Positions 1-9,185 of a DNA stretch of 43,561 nt are shown piece by piece. A program made the position numbers and the translations under genes. This DNA comes from Solirubrobacterales bacterium (GTDB lineage: Bacteria; Actinomycetota; Thermoleophilia; Solirubrobacterales; Solirubrobacteraceae). The DNA is taken from the NCBI GenBank assembly GCA_019244395.1, contig JAFASQ010000158.1, positions 1-43,561 on the forward strand, read 5' to 3'. The notes below the pieces were generated by a model. It was not told where the DNA came from. It saw only the letters and a program-made list of their open reading frames with translations, and searched no databases. The stretch's first letter is position 1; the number at the start of each line of letters is the position of its first letter.

Positions 1-885
1 GTCGTGGATCTGTGCGTTCAAGCTGTCGACCTGCTCCGTGGTGGTCGCGCCGGCCAGCTGCTTGAGCAGCGACGTCCTAAGCGCCCTCGCGTCGGCCAGG
101 CTCCGCTGCGCCGCGCCGTACTGGTCGGTGATGTCCTGGCTCGAGTCCGTGCGCGACACCACCTGTGCGTAGTTGAGTGACGAGAGGCGGCCCATGGCTT
201 GACCGAGCGAGGCGCTGGGGACGCTCAGCTGAAAGTCGGCGTATCCCTCGGGTCCCCCCGTCTGCGTCACGGTCGAGTTCTCGACGATGCCGCCCAGTGC
301 ACCGATCACGTCGTAGACCTGCTGCGCGACGTCGTCGATCCGGCTTGGCGCGGCGGCCAGCTCGAGCCCCGCCGACTGCACGACCTTGCGTCCCGTGGTG
401 GGTGGCTGGAGGGTCGGCGTCGACGATGAGCCGTTGGGTGGAACCAGCGCGGGCTGAGCTTTCGAACCACTCGCCGTGGGGGGGCTCGAAACGGCGCGAC
501 TCGAACCCGCGCCGCTCGCCGCCCCACTCGACGCCGACGACATCGAGGAGCTGCCGTGCCCGCCGCCAGCGATTACCACGATCGCCACGATCAGCCCGAT
601 CGCGGCCGCCAGCCCTCCGGTCATCTCCAGGAACTCCCTAGGCACCCGGCGCCGGCGCCGGCTCACCGCCACCGGCGCCGGCGCGAACCGCCGCGCAACT
701 CGCTCGTCCATCGTCCGAGCGAACTCCGGCCGCACGGCGGCCCGCTCGGAGGACAAGAGCAGCGCGATCTCGGCCGTCTCCGCGTAGCGCCCATCCACCG
801 GGTCGCCCGCCAGCGTCGCGTCAATGGCGTCCAAAACGGCGGCGATCTCCGGATCGATCGGTGCGTCGTGGTCAAGCAGTCGCAT
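1..885 (-). CDS. DUF4349 membrane protein, probable anti-sigma factor (3' end outside window)
   Basis: The frame is open for 295 codons from an ATG at 885 and runs off the window edge, so the C-terminus is missing. Residues 1-85 are a charged cytoplasmic domain, residues about 91-108 form one hydrophobic membrane segment, then a Ser/Ala/Pro-rich linker (to about 165) leads to a DUF4349-like domain (about 166-295) with the typical start RKVVQSAGLEL and a predicted helical hairpin. Its start codon lies 14 bases inside the end of the ECF sigma gene, which implies translational coupling. By analogy to sigma/DUF4349 pairs, the cytoplasmic part probably holds the sigma factor and the extracytoplasmic part senses a signal. 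No HxxxCxxC zinc anti-sigma motif is visible, so the anti-sigma role is inferred from position and topology. Confidence 0.85.
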   Translation of the reverse strand, partial: MRLLDHDAPIDPEIAAVLDAIDATLAGDPVDGRYAETAEIALLLSSERAAVRPEFARTMDERVARRFAPAPVAVSRRRRRVPREFLEMTGGLAAAIGLIVAIVVIAGGGHGSSSMSSASSGAASGAGSSRAVSSPPTASGSKAQPALVPPNGSSSTPTLQPPTTGRKVVQSAGLELAAAPSRIDDVAQQVYDVIGALGGIVENSTVTQTGGPEGYADFQLSVPSASLGQAMGRLSSLNYAQVVSRTDSSQDITDQYGAAQRSLADARALRTSLLKQLAGATTTEQVDSLNAQIHD

Positions 886-1450
886 TGCAGGCCTTCCTGA
901 GCTTCTCCATCGTGCGGTACAGCAGCGTCCCGGCGTTCGATTCGCTCACCCCGAGTACGCGGGCGAGTTCGGCGTTGGACAGGCCGCCGTGGAACTTCAG
1001 CGCGAGGATCTCGCGCTCGCGCGCAGGCAGCTTGGCCAGCGCCGTCTGGACCGTGGTGCGCCGGAGGGCGACCTCACCCTCGTCGTCCTCCGAAACGGGC
1101 TCGGACGCGTCGGAGGGCTCGGACGGCTCGCTGACCAAGGCGGTCACCCGGCGCCGCCGGCGAAGCTCATCGAGCGCGGCGTTACGGGCGATTCCGAACA
1201 GCCACCCCCGCTCCTCCCCCCGCCGGCGATCGAACGTCCGCCGGCGCCGGTACGCGCGCTCGAAGGCAAGCGCGGTGACGTCCTCGGCCGCGGCCCCGTC
1301 GCGCAACAGAGTGAACACGTACGCGTAGACATCATCCCGGCTGGATCGATACAGCTCCTCGAATCGCCCCCAGGACGTACTCGCAGAAGAAACCGAGGAC
1401 GCGGTCAGAGTTCCGGGCACACCCTCACTACGCACGAGGGCATGATCCAT
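872..1450 (-). CDS. ECF-type RNA polymerase sigma factor
   Basis: The product has 192 residues. A sigma-70 region 2 spans about 30-100 (FEELYRSSRDDVYAYVF, then a GWLFGIARNAALDELRRRRR end), followed by an acidic Ser/Glu/Pro linker (about 105-130) and a region 4 helix-turn-helix (about 138-187, LPAREREILALKFHGGLSNA). It would direct core RNA polymerase to a small regulon. The ATG at 1450 was chosen because it overlaps the TGA of the upstream phosphodiesterase gene by one base and precedes region 2 by a normal length; a longer reading upstream lies in the other gene. The downstream DUF4349 gene overlaps it by 14 bases and probably encodes its antagonist. Confidence 0.9.
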   Translation of the reverse strand: MDHALVRSEGVPGTLTASSVSSASTSWGRFEELYRSSRDDVYAYVFTLLRDGAAAEDVTALAFERAYRRRRTFDRRRGEERGWLFGIARNAALDELRRRRRVTALVSEPSEPSDASEPVSEDDEGEVALRRTTVQTALAKLPAREREILALKFHGGLSNAELARVLGVSESNAGTLLYRTMEKLRKACNATA

Positions 1451-2151
1451 CACGTCACGAGTTCTGCAAACAACCTCGGGTCGTTGGTCATCACGCCGGT
1501 AACCCCCAGCGCCTCCAGTTCCCGCAGGCGTCCAACCTCGTCCACCGTCCACACGTACAGCTCGCCGCCCGCGTCCAGGACCCGCCGCACCAGCCGTGGT
1601 GTGATCAGGCGCCAGTGTGCCATGAGTGCGTCGCAGCGTCCGGCCCGCAGCGCTCTCGCCGCGCGCTCCGGCAGCAGCAGCCGGAACGCGTGCAGCGCGA
1701 CCAACGCAGGCAGCCGTGTCGCCCGTGAGCGAAACGGATCGCGTCGCAGCTTCGGCACCGACCACCCGAGCCTGACTCGCGGCTCCGCGGCGCGGAGCAC
1801 CGCGAGGCTCTCCTCGTATTGCGTCGAGATCAGGGCACGGTCGATCAGCGCCTCGCGCCGCAGCTCGTCGAGCACGCGCAGCTCGTACCCCGGGAGCTTG
1901 AGGTCCACGTTCAGCTCAACCCCGGCGAACGGCTCGGAGGCGAAGTACGCGAGCGCCTCCTCCAGCGTATGCGGCGAATCGCGGCCGGCCGCGTCCGCCC
2001 AGTCGTGCGCGAGGATCAATCGGTCCCCGTGTTCCTCCCTCAGCACATCGAACTCGATCATGTCGACGTCCGCCGCCACCGCGGCGTCGAAGCTGGCGAA
2101 CGTGTTGCCGGGTGCGATCAGACCCGCGCCCTTGTGGCCGACCCGCCTCAC
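1450..2151 (-). CDS. glycerophosphodiester phosphodiesterase family protein
   Basis: The product has 233 residues of a single GDPD TIM barrel. The catalytic signature is visible: H6 in VGHKGAG, then E33 and D35 in IEFDV and H49 in LAHD; the barrel closes with VTGVMTNDPRLF near the C-terminus. The family hydrolyses glycerophosphodiesters to glycerol 3-phosphate and an alcohol using a divalent metal. There is no signal peptide, so it is expected in the cytoplasm. The start is a GTG at 2151 overlapping the stop of nei in a GTGA arrangement; the barrel's first strand begins immediately, so an upstream start is unlikely. The true substrate is unknown. Confidence 0.9.
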   Translation of the reverse strand: MRRVGHKGAGLIAPGNTFASFDAAVAADVDMIEFDVLREEHGDRLILAHDWADAAGRDSPHTLEEALAYFASEPFAGVELNVDLKLPGYELRVLDELRREALIDRALISTQYEESLAVLRAAEPRVRLGWSVPKLRRDPFRSRATRLPALVALHAFRLLLPERAARALRAGRCDALMAHWRLITPRLVRRVLDAGGELYVWTVDEVGRLRELEALGVTGVMTNDPRLFAELVT

Positions 2152-2924
2152 CTCTGACACCCCGGGCACCAGTAAGTCGTGCGGTTGGCATCGCCCTGGC
2201 CACGCGCGACGATTCTGGTGCCACATCGCGGGCACGGCCGCCCGGCGAGCCCGTAGACGCGAGCCCCGATGGCACGATGGCCGAGGGTCGCCGAGCGCAT
2301 CATCCGCGGTCGTACGGCGTCGATGATCGCCGCGGCCTCGCGATCGCTCAACTCCTGGACCGGACGCCACGGATCGACGCCCACCTCCCAGCATCCCTCC
2401 GCCTTCCAGAGGTTCCCGATCCCGGCCACATTGCGCTGGTCGAGCAGCGCATCCCCCGTGAACCGCGTCTGATCATCCGAGCGCAGCCGGGCCAGGAACC
2501 GCGCATGGTCGAACGACGGCGCCAGCACGTCAGGCCCCAGCGCGGCCAGCCGCTGATCGAACCTCGTGCGGCCCTCGGTAATCAACTCGAGCAGCGGTCC
2601 GTCGAACTCCACCACCTCCTGGCCCGCCGACCGGAACACGATCCACGCCCGACGTGGCGAGCGTCCCCAGCGCCGGCCGGGCCCGTACACGCCCCACACC
2701 CCGGTCATGCCGAGGTGCGAGTGCAGGACGAGATCTCCTTCGAAGCGCAGGAACAGATGCTTGCCGTAGGCATCGACGCTCCGCACCCCGCGGCCTTGCA
2801 GACGCGCCGGCCAGCGGTCGAGCGCGTGTCTCGGTTGGGGGGTCACGATCTCATCCGGGACTCGGCCCTCCAGCACGGGCCGGATGCGGTTCGCCGCATA
2901 GGCAATCGTGTCGCCTTCGGGCAC
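2148..2924 (-). CDS. nei: Fpg/Nei family DNA glycosylase (endonuclease VIII type)
   Basis: The product has 258 residues, full length for the family. It starts MPEGDTI, where Pro2 is the catalytic nucleophile and Glu3 the acid; MPEGDT is typical of Nei-type rather than MutM-type enzymes. The H2TH region contains DQRNVAGIGNLWKAE, and the C-terminus has a four-cysteine zinc finger (C231, C234, C253, C256). It would excise oxidised bases and cleave the abasic strand. It lies 15 bases downstream of lhr, a neighbourhood also seen in mycobacteria (lhr-nei2), and its stop overlaps the next gene's GTG. The assignment to Nei over Fpg rests on the N-terminal motif. Confidence 0.92.
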   Translation of the reverse strand: MPEGDTIAYAANRIRPVLEGRVPDEIVTPQPRHALDRWPARLQGRGVRSVDAYGKHLFLRFEGDLVLHSHLGMTGVWGVYGPGRRWGRSPRRAWIVFRSAGQEVVEFDGPLLELITEGRTRFDQRLAALGPDVLAPSFDHARFLARLRSDDQTRFTGDALLDQRNVAGIGNLWKAEGCWEVGVDPWRPVQELSDREAAAIIDAVRPRMMRSATLGHRAIGARVYGLAGRPCPRCGTRIVARGQGDANRTTYWCPGCQR

Positions 2925-2939
2925 GCGACGACCTCGCCG

Positions 2940-5900
2940 TCAGGCGCTCAAGGTCAGCCGCCGCGGGCCCTGCTGGAACCCGAGCGAGACCAGCGCCGGA
3001 CCCAGCGGCGAGGTGAGCGCGGACTCGCCGTCGACCTTCTCGAGCGCCAACCGCCGCAGGCGCCCGGCGCGAACTTGATCGACCAACGCGCCGAGCGCGG
3101 CCTCGATCCGCGGATCACCGCGGGGCACGAGCGTCTGGAGTGCCCGGCCGCTTCGCTCCACGTACAGAACCGGCTCGCCGCCCGACAGGACCACGTAGGC
3201 GCCGGCCATGCGTGCCGGCCGCCGCCCTTCGTCCGCGCCATCGCCCGAGCGCGCGGGCCAGGGCAGCGCCGCACCGTACGGCTGCGCTGGATCGACCGCC
3301 GCGAGTACGATCGGAGCCTCGTCATCACGGCCCTCGGCGCGCAGCCGCTCGACGGCCCCTCCAAGCGCGAATTGCGCGCCGCCTAGGCCTTCGACGAAGT
3401 ACCCGCGGCGGGCCACGCCCAACGTTTCGAGCTGCGAGAGCTCTGGGTAGATCCCCGAGAACCCGCCCGGCAACCCCTCCGCGCGCACCTGCTCGCGCGT
3501 CAATATCCCGTAGCGCTCGAGCAGCAATTCGGCCAGCGCCCGGCGCCGGGCGCTCGGATCGACCGAACCGCGGAACAGCGGCTCGGTCTCAGACCAGCGG
3601 CCCTGGACCTGCGCCGAGGCCCCCGTCCCCCGGCGGCGGGCGGCGAACCGCCCGGGCCGACCGGCCCGACGGAGCTGATCGCGCTGCGCCCGGGCCAGGG
3701 TCAGCCGCGGCGCCCGCAGCGGCGCGAACGCGTCGTTGGTCGCCTCGCCGGCCCAAGCCAGATCCCACAGCGCCTCTTGCAGCTCTTCGGGGGCGAGGTC
3801 GACGTCGACCAGCAGATCGGTGAAGAAGCAGGCGCCGGCGGCCAGCCGCGCCCGCACCGCCTGGTGCGCCGGCGAATCCAGGGCCACCGCCCCACGTACG
3901 GCAGGCGGCCCCAGCATCGGCAGATCCTCCCGGAAGTACAGCGCCACGCGGCCGGACGATCGCCCGAGCGCGCCCGCCCCGATCCACACGATCTCGCCCG
4001 CCGCGCACAGCTGGTCCATCCACGCCGGCGAGTAGGCGCCTCCTCGACGCGGCAGGACATCCCGCTCCCAGACCTCGGCTGGGAGGGCGAGGCCTTGCAG
4101 CGGCACGAGCACCTCGCGGAGACGGTCGACGCCGGCGCCGGTCGGGGGGTGGCGGTCGATCCCCTGCCAGACCGGTAGGAACCGAGCCAGCGCGCGCGGA
4201 TCCACGGGCTCGACCTCGCGGCGCAGCACGGCGAGCGACGCGCGCCGCAATCGTCGCAGGACTTCGGGGTCGCACCATTCGCGTTCGGTGCCGCCGGGGC
4301 GAAGCTCACCGCGCACCACCTCGCCGCCACGCTCCAGCCCGGCCAGGACAGCCGACACGTCCACGCCGTAGCGCGCGCGCAGGTCGTCGGCGGTGAACGG
4401 ACCGTGCGTCGCGGCGTAGCGTCGCACCATTCGTGACAGGGCATCGGGGACGTCCTCGAGGAACGCCGCCGGCAACCCTCCGGGTGGCGCCGCGCCCAGC
4501 GCGTCCCGGTAAAGCCCGGCATCGGCAGCGTCGATCCAGCGCTGTTCACCGGCCAGGCGAATCTTGATGGCTCGCCGCTCGCGAAGCAGCTCCTCGAGCA
4601 TGCGTTCGGCATCCAGGCCGTGCACGACCCGTAAGCCGGCCTCCGCCGCCGTCAGATCCCCCACGCTTCGCAGCACGTCGTGCAGGGCGTCCCGGCTTGT
4701 CGCCCGCCGTAGATCGGACAGGAACTGGAGGTCGTCCTCGACCTGCGTCAGCGCCCCTGGATCGATCAGGTCACGCAGTTCTTCCTGGCCGAGGAGCTCG
4801 CGCAGGAGCTCCCGATCCAGGGACAGCGCCGCGGCCCGCCGCTCGGCGTTCGGCGTGTCGCCCTCGTACATGTACGTGGCCACGTAGTCGAACAGCAGAG
4901 AGGAGGCGAATGGCGAGGCGGTTGGCGTCTCTACTTCGATCAGCGAGATCTCGCGGCGGTGCAGCGCCGTCAGGAGCTCGACCAGCCCCGGCACGTCCAG
5001 CACGTCGCGCAGGCATTCGCGATAGGTCTCGAGCACGATGGGGAACTCGCCGTACTTCTTGGCCACCTCGAGCAGCGACTGCGCCTTCAGCCGTTGCTGC
5101 CAGAGGGGCGTGCGCTTCCCCGGCCGCGCGCGGGGGATGAGCAGGGCACGAGCGGCGTTCTCACGGAAACGCGCCCCGAACAGGGCCGACGCGGAAAGCT
5201 CCGCGACCACCTGATCCTCCACCTCGTCGGGCTCGAGCATGACCAGGTCAATCCCGGGTGGCTCCTCTGCGTCGGGCAGGTGGACGATGATCCCGTCGTC
5301 TGACCAGATCGCGTCGGACTCCAGCCCGAGCGTCTCGCGGATGCGCGCGCTCAGCGCCAGCCCCCAGGCGGCGTGGACCCGGCCCCCGAACGGACTCAGA
5401 ACGCACAGGCGCCAGTCGCCGATCTCGTCGCGGAAGCGCTCGACCACGATGGCCCGGTCGGACGGCACCACGCGCGTGGCCGCCTGCTGCTCGCCGAGGA
5501 ACTCGGCCAGGTTGACCGCCGCTCGCTCGTCGAGGTCGTAGCCGTCCGAAAGCGCCTTCGGGGTCTGCTCGACCGCCCAGCGCGAGAACGCGCCGATAGC
5601 CTGACCAAGCTCCTTGGGCCGACCGACGCCGTCGCCCTTCCAGAACGGGACCGCGCCCGGCAGCCCGGGCGCCGGTGTCACGATCACTCGGTCGCGCCCG
5701 ATCTCCTCGATCCGCCAGGTGCTCGCCCCGAGCAGAAACGTCTGCCCGGGCCGCGCCTCGTAGACCATTTCCTCGTCGAGCTCGCCCACGCGCCGGCCGT
5801 CGGGCAGCGTGACCGAGAACAGGCCGCGGTCGGGGATCGTGCCCGCGTTGGTAACCGCGAGCTGCCGTGCGCCCGGCCGGGCCCGGATCGTGCCCTTGAC

Positions 5901-7448
5901 CCGGTCCCAGACGATCCGCGGTCGGAGCTCGGCGAACTCGGTGCTCGGGTAGCGGCCGTCGAGCATGTCGAGCACGTTCTCGAGCTGGGTCTGGCTGAGC
6001 TCGGCATACGAGTGCGTGCGGGTGATCAGCGCATGCAGCCCGTCCACCGGCACCGGCTCCTCGGCCGGCGCCGCCGCCGCGATGGCCACGATCTGTTGGG
6101 CCAGGACGTCGAGCGCGTTGCGGGGCACGACCGTCGTCTCGATATCCCCCTCGCGCATCCGCCGCGCCACCACCGCGCACTCAAGCAGGTCCGCCCGGAA
6201 CTTGGGAAAGATCCGCCCGACGCTGATGTCGCCCACCGAGTGCCCGGCTCGCCCGATGCGCTGCAGCCCGCGGGCCACCGACTTGGGCGACTCGACCTGG
6301 ATCACCAGGTCCACCGCACCCATGTCGATCCCCAACTCGAGCGATGAAGTAGCCACCAGGCAGGGCAGCTCGCCGGCCTTGAGCATCTCCTCGACCACGA
6401 GCCGCTCCTCGCGCGCCAGCGAGCCATGGTGGGCGCGGGCGATCTCGTGCTCGGCCAGCTCGTTCAGCCGCAGCGCCAGCCGCTCGGCGGCGCGCCGGTT
6501 GTTCACGAACACGATCGTCGAGCGGTGCGCCTGAATGAGCTCCAGCAGCTCGGGGTAGATCGCCGGCCAGATCGAGCGACGGGTCGCCTCGGTGCCACCG
6601 GCCAGTGGATCGAGGTCGGGCGCCGGCGTCGCGTCGGGCTCGACCATCGAGTCGACCGGTACGCGGATCTCCAGGTCGAGCTCCTTGCGGATCCCGGTGT
6701 CAACGATTCGGCACGTCCGGCTCGGACCAACCAGGAAGCGGCCGATCTCCTCGAGCGGCTTCTGCGTGGCCGACAGCCCGATCCGCTGAACCTCGCGCCC
6801 GGCCGCCGCCGTCAGGCGTTCCAGGCTGAGCGCCAGGTGCGCGCCGCGCTTCGTCGACGCCACCGCGTGGATCTCGTCGACGATGCACGACTCGGCGCCG
6901 GCAAACAGCGCCTGGGCCCGGCCGGTCAGCATCAGATAGAGCGACTCGGGTGTCGTGATGAGGATGTCGGGTGGCTCGCGCAGCATCGCCTGGCGCTCGC
7001 GCTGTGGTGTGTCGCCGGTGCGCACCGCGACCGTCAAGTCCGCGCCGATGCCGCGCAGCGGCACGCGGAGGTTGCGGTCGATGTCGTAGGACAGCGCCTT
7101 GAGCGGCGACACGTACACGAGGCCGACGTGATCGCGCCCGCCAGCCGCGCTCGCGCCGGCCGCACGCCCGCCGCCGCGCGTCTCCCCGCCAGCCGCACGC
7201 CCGCCGCCACCGCCACCCGACTCCCCGCCGGCCCCCGAGTCCCCCTCTTCCCCGGCTGGCTGGCTGGCCAGCCGATCGATCGCCCACAGGAACGCAGCCA
7301 GCGTCTTGCCCGATCCGGTGGGGGCGGAGATCAAAACATGCTCACCCGACGCAATCGCCGGCCACGCCTGCGCCTGCGCCGGCGTCGGCTCACTGAACGC
7401 GCCGGCGAACCACTCGCGAGTGCGGGGACTGAAGAACTCGAGCGACAC
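2940..7448 (-). CDS. lhr: large ATP-dependent helicase Lhr
   Basis: The product has 1502 residues, close to mycobacterial Lhr. Helicase motifs are in order: a Q-like motif PTPAQAQAWP (21-30), Walker A APTGSGKT (42-49), DEIH (191-194), LSATQK (about 225-230) and QRIGRAGHS (396-404). The long C-terminal part matches the winged-helix and Lhr-specific domains. Lhr is a 3'-5' translocating, RNA:DNA-unwinding repair helicase. A Gly/Ala/Ser/Glu-rich insertion of roughly 40 residues (about 63-105) separates Walker A from motif Ia (VYVSPLKALS), which is unusual. The start is GTG at 7448. It sits between UDGb (43-base gap) and nei (15-base gap), supporting a joint repair role. Confidence 0.95.
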   Translation of the reverse strand: MSLEFFSPRTREWFAGAFSEPTPAQAQAWPAIASGEHVLISAPTGSGKTLAAFLWAIDRLASQPAGEEGDSGAGGESGGGGGGRAAGGETRGGGRAAGASAAGGRDHVGLVYVSPLKALSYDIDRNLRVPLRGIGADLTVAVRTGDTPQRERQAMLREPPDILITTPESLYLMLTGRAQALFAGAESCIVDEIHAVASTKRGAHLALSLERLTAAAGREVQRIGLSATQKPLEEIGRFLVGPSRTCRIVDTGIRKELDLEIRVPVDSMVEPDATPAPDLDPLAGGTEATRRSIWPAIYPELLELIQAHRSTIVFVNNRRAAERLALRLNELAEHEIARAHHGSLAREERLVVEEMLKAGELPCLVATSSLELGIDMGAVDLVIQVESPKSVARGLQRIGRAGHSVGDISVGRIFPKFRADLLECAVVARRMREGDIETTVVPRNALDVLAQQIVAIAAAAPAEEPVPVDGLHALITRTHSYAELSQTQLENVLDMLDGRYPSTEFAELRPRIVWDRVKGTIRARPGARQLAVTNAGTIPDRGLFSVTLPDGRRVGELDEEMVYEARPGQTFLLGASTWRIEEIGRDRVIVTPAPGLPGAVPFWKGDGVGRPKELGQAIGAFSRWAVEQTPKALSDGYDLDERAAVNLAEFLGEQQAATRVVPSDRAIVVERFRDEIGDWRLCVLSPFGGRVHAAWGLALSARIRETLGLESDAIWSDDGIIVHLPDAEEPPGIDLVMLEPDEVEDQVVAELSASALFGARFRENAARALLIPRARPGKRTPLWQQRLKAQSLLEVAKKYGEFPIVLETYRECLRDVLDVPGLVELLTALHRREISLIEVETPTASPFASSLLFDYVATYMYEGDTPNAERRAAALSLDRELLRELLGQEELRDLIDPGALTQVEDDLQFLSDLRRATSRDALHDVLRSVGDLTAAEAGLRVVHGLDAERMLEELLRERRAIKIRLAGEQRWIDAADAGLYRDALGAAPPGGLPAAFLEDVPDALSRMVRRYAATHGPFTADDLRARYGVDVSAVLAGLERGGEVVRGELRPGGTEREWCDPEVLRRLRRASLAVLRREVEPVDPRALARFLPVWQGIDRHPPTGAGVDRLREVLVPLQGLALPAEVWERDVLPRRGGAYSPAWMDQLCAAGEIVWIGAGALGRSSGRVALYFREDLPMLGPPAVRGAVALDSPAHQAVRARLAAGACFFTDLLVDVDLAPEELQEALWDLAWAGEATNDAFAPLRAPRLTLARAQRDQLRRAGRPGRFAARRRGTGASAQVQGRWSETEPLFRGSVDPSARRRALAELLLERYGILTREQVRAEGLPGGFSGIYPELSQLETLGVARRGYFVEGLGGAQFALGGAVERLRAEGRDDEAPIVLAAVDPAQPYGAALPWPARSGDGADEGRRPARMAGAYVVLSGGEPVLYVERSGRALQTLVPRGDPRIEAALGALVDQVRAGRLRRLALEKVDGESALTSPLGPALVSLGFQQGPRRLTLSA

Positions 7449-7491
7449 GCACAGCCGAGCGTAGCGAGCGAATGCGCCGGACTTTCCCGAT

Positions 7492-8193
7492 CTAGGACTG
7501 GACTTGACCGCGGGCCGTAAGCTCCTTCGCCCGCGCGAGCACCTCGTCCATCATCGTCGTGGTCAGCTTCCCGGTGAACGTGTTCTGCTGGCTCGGGTGA
7601 AAGCAGCCGAGCAGGGTGAACCTCCCGACCTCGACCGAGACGCCATGGCCGAACTTGGGCCGCGGGCGCGGGACCGGCTCGCCGAGCGTGCGCAGCGCCC
7701 GTAACGCCGCGTCCCAGGCGAACGACCCGAGCGTCACGATCACGGTGACCGACCCGAGCAACGCAAGCTCCCGCACCAGATAGGGGAGGCAGTTGTCGCG
7801 CTCGACCGGCAGCGGACGGTTGGCCGGCGGCGCGCAGCGCACGGCCGCGGTGATGTAGGCGCCGCTCAACCGCAATCCGTCATCGCGCGCCACCGACGTT
7901 GGCTGGTTCGCAAAGCCGACGCGATGAAGCGAGGCGAACAGCCAGTCACCCGATCGGTCGCCGGTAAAGATCCGCCCGGTCCGGTTTCCTCCGTGCGCGG
8001 CCGGCGCGAGCCCGAGCAGCAGCACGCGCGCCTCGGGGTCGCCGAAGCCCGGAAGCGGTCGGCCCCAGTAGTGCTCGGACGCGAACGCCGCGCGCTTTAC
8101 CCGCGCGACCTCCTCGCGCCATACGACCAGACGCGGGCAGCGCCGGCATGAAACCACCTCACCGTCGAGCTCGCGCAGGTCCGTGACGGTCAA
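7492..8193 (-). CDS. family 5 uracil-DNA glycosylase (UDGb)
   Basis: The product has 233 residues. Motif 1, GLAPAAHGGNRTGRIF (61-76), followed by TGDRSGDWLF is diagnostic of family 5, and motif 3 is HPSQQNTF (H202). Four cysteines, C16, C19, C123 and C138, are placed to bind the [4Fe-4S] cluster. The family removes uracil and often hypoxanthine or ethenocytosine from DNA. The likely start is TTG at 8193, overlapping the rmlB stop as TTGA; no ATG or GTG lies between there and the first cysteine pair. It begins the repair part of the operon, directly ahead of lhr and nei. Confidence 0.92.
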   Translation of the reverse strand: MTVTDLRELDGEVVSCRRCPRLVVWREEVARVKRAAFASEHYWGRPLPGFGDPEARVLLLGLAPAAHGGNRTGRIFTGDRSGDWLFASLHRVGFANQPTSVARDDGLRLSGAYITAAVRCAPPANRPLPVERDNCLPYLVRELALLGSVTVIVTLGSFAWDAALRALRTLGEPVPRPRPKFGHGVSVEVGRFTLLGCFHPSQQNTFTGKLTTTMMDEVLARAKELTARGQVQS

Positions 8194-9185
8194 GCCTTCA
8201 ACGCGCGACCGTAGTGCCGCTCGTAGTACTCCCGGTACGCCCCACTGCGGATCGGCCCCCACCACCACTCGTTTTCCCGATACCACTGCACCGTTCGCGC
8301 GAGCCCCTCTTCGAAGCCCTCCTGCGCCCGCCATCCCAGCCGCTGCAGCTTCTCACTGGACAGCGAGTAACGCCGGTCATGTCCCGGCCGATCTGTCACG
8401 AACTCGACCAACCGCGGATCAGCAGCAGTCAGCTCGATGATCCGCCCCACGACGGTCAAGTTGTCGCACTCATCCGGCCCACCGCAGTTGTAGACCTCTC
8501 CCGGCGCCCCATGCAAAAGCGCATGCCCGATTCCCCGCGCGAAATCCTCCACGAACAGCCAATTGCGCACATTGCGGCCATCCCCATAAACGGGCAGCCG
8601 GTCTCCCGCCAACGCGTTGAGAATCATCAGCGGGATCAGCTTCTCCGGATACTGATGCGGCCCGTAGTTGTTCGAACCACGGCAGATCAATGCCTCCAGC
8701 CCGTATGTGTGGAAGTAGCTCGACACGAGCAGATCTGCCCCGGACTTGGTCGCGCTGTACGGGCTCGACGGCTCGAGCGGCGAGGACTCCGAGAACGACC
8801 CCTGCTCGATCGATCCGTACACCTCGTCCGTCGAGACCTGCAGATAACGCAGCCCGCGCTCCCGCGCCGCCTCCAATAACACGTGCGTGCCCTGCATGTT
8901 GGTCACGATGAATCCCTGCGGATCGGCGATCGACCGATCCACATGTGTCTCCGCCGCGAAATTCACAATCGCGTCGCAGCCCGCTACCGCATCAGCGACC
9001 GCCAGCGGATCCTCGATCGCCCCTTGCACGAACCGAATCTCCGACTCGACCTCCTGTAAGTTCTCCCGCCGGCCCGCATAGGTCAACTTGTCCAAGACGG
9101 TGATCTGATCGCCCTGCTCGCGCACCCGCAAGCGCACGAAAGCCGAACCGATGAACCCGGCGCCGCCGCAGACCAAAACCCTCAT
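8190..9185 (-). CDS. rmlB: dTDP-glucose 4,6-dehydratase
   Basis: The product has 331 residues of an extended SDR. It carries the NAD-binding GGAGFIGS (7-14), the dehydratase pair D120-E121 in STDEVYGS, and the Y143xxxK147 pair in PYSATKSG. It converts dTDP-glucose to dTDP-4-keto-6-deoxyglucose, the second step to dTDP-rhamnose for surface polysaccharide. The ATG at 9185 overlaps the rmlD stop as ATGA and is immediately followed by the Rossmann strand MRVLVCGG. It precedes the UDGb gene with a 4-base overlap, so sugar and repair genes appear to share a transcript. The rmlA partner is about 8 kb away on the other strand; no rmlC is in view. Confidence 0.95.
   Translation of the reverse strand: MRVLVCGGAGFIGSAFVRLRVREQGDQITVLDKLTYAGRRENLQEVESEIRFVQGAIEDPLAVADAVAGCDAIVNFAAETHVDRSIADPQGFIVTNMQGTHVLLEAARERGLRYLQVSTDEVYGSIEQGSFSESSPLEPSSPYSATKSGADLLVSSYFHTYGLEALICRGSNNYGPHQYPEKLIPLMILNALAGDRLPVYGDGRNVRNWLFVEDFARGIGHALLHGAPGEVYNCGGPDECDNLTVVGRIIELTAADPRLVEFVTDRPGHDRRYSLSSEKLQRLGWRAQEGFEEGLARTVQWYRENEWWWGPIRSGAYREYYERHYGRALKA

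Noticed and set aside
824-2326. 500-codon plus-strand frame over sigma and GDPD genes
   Set aside because: Antisense shadow; the minus-strand genes have full catalytic and domain signatures and overlapping start-stop junctions.
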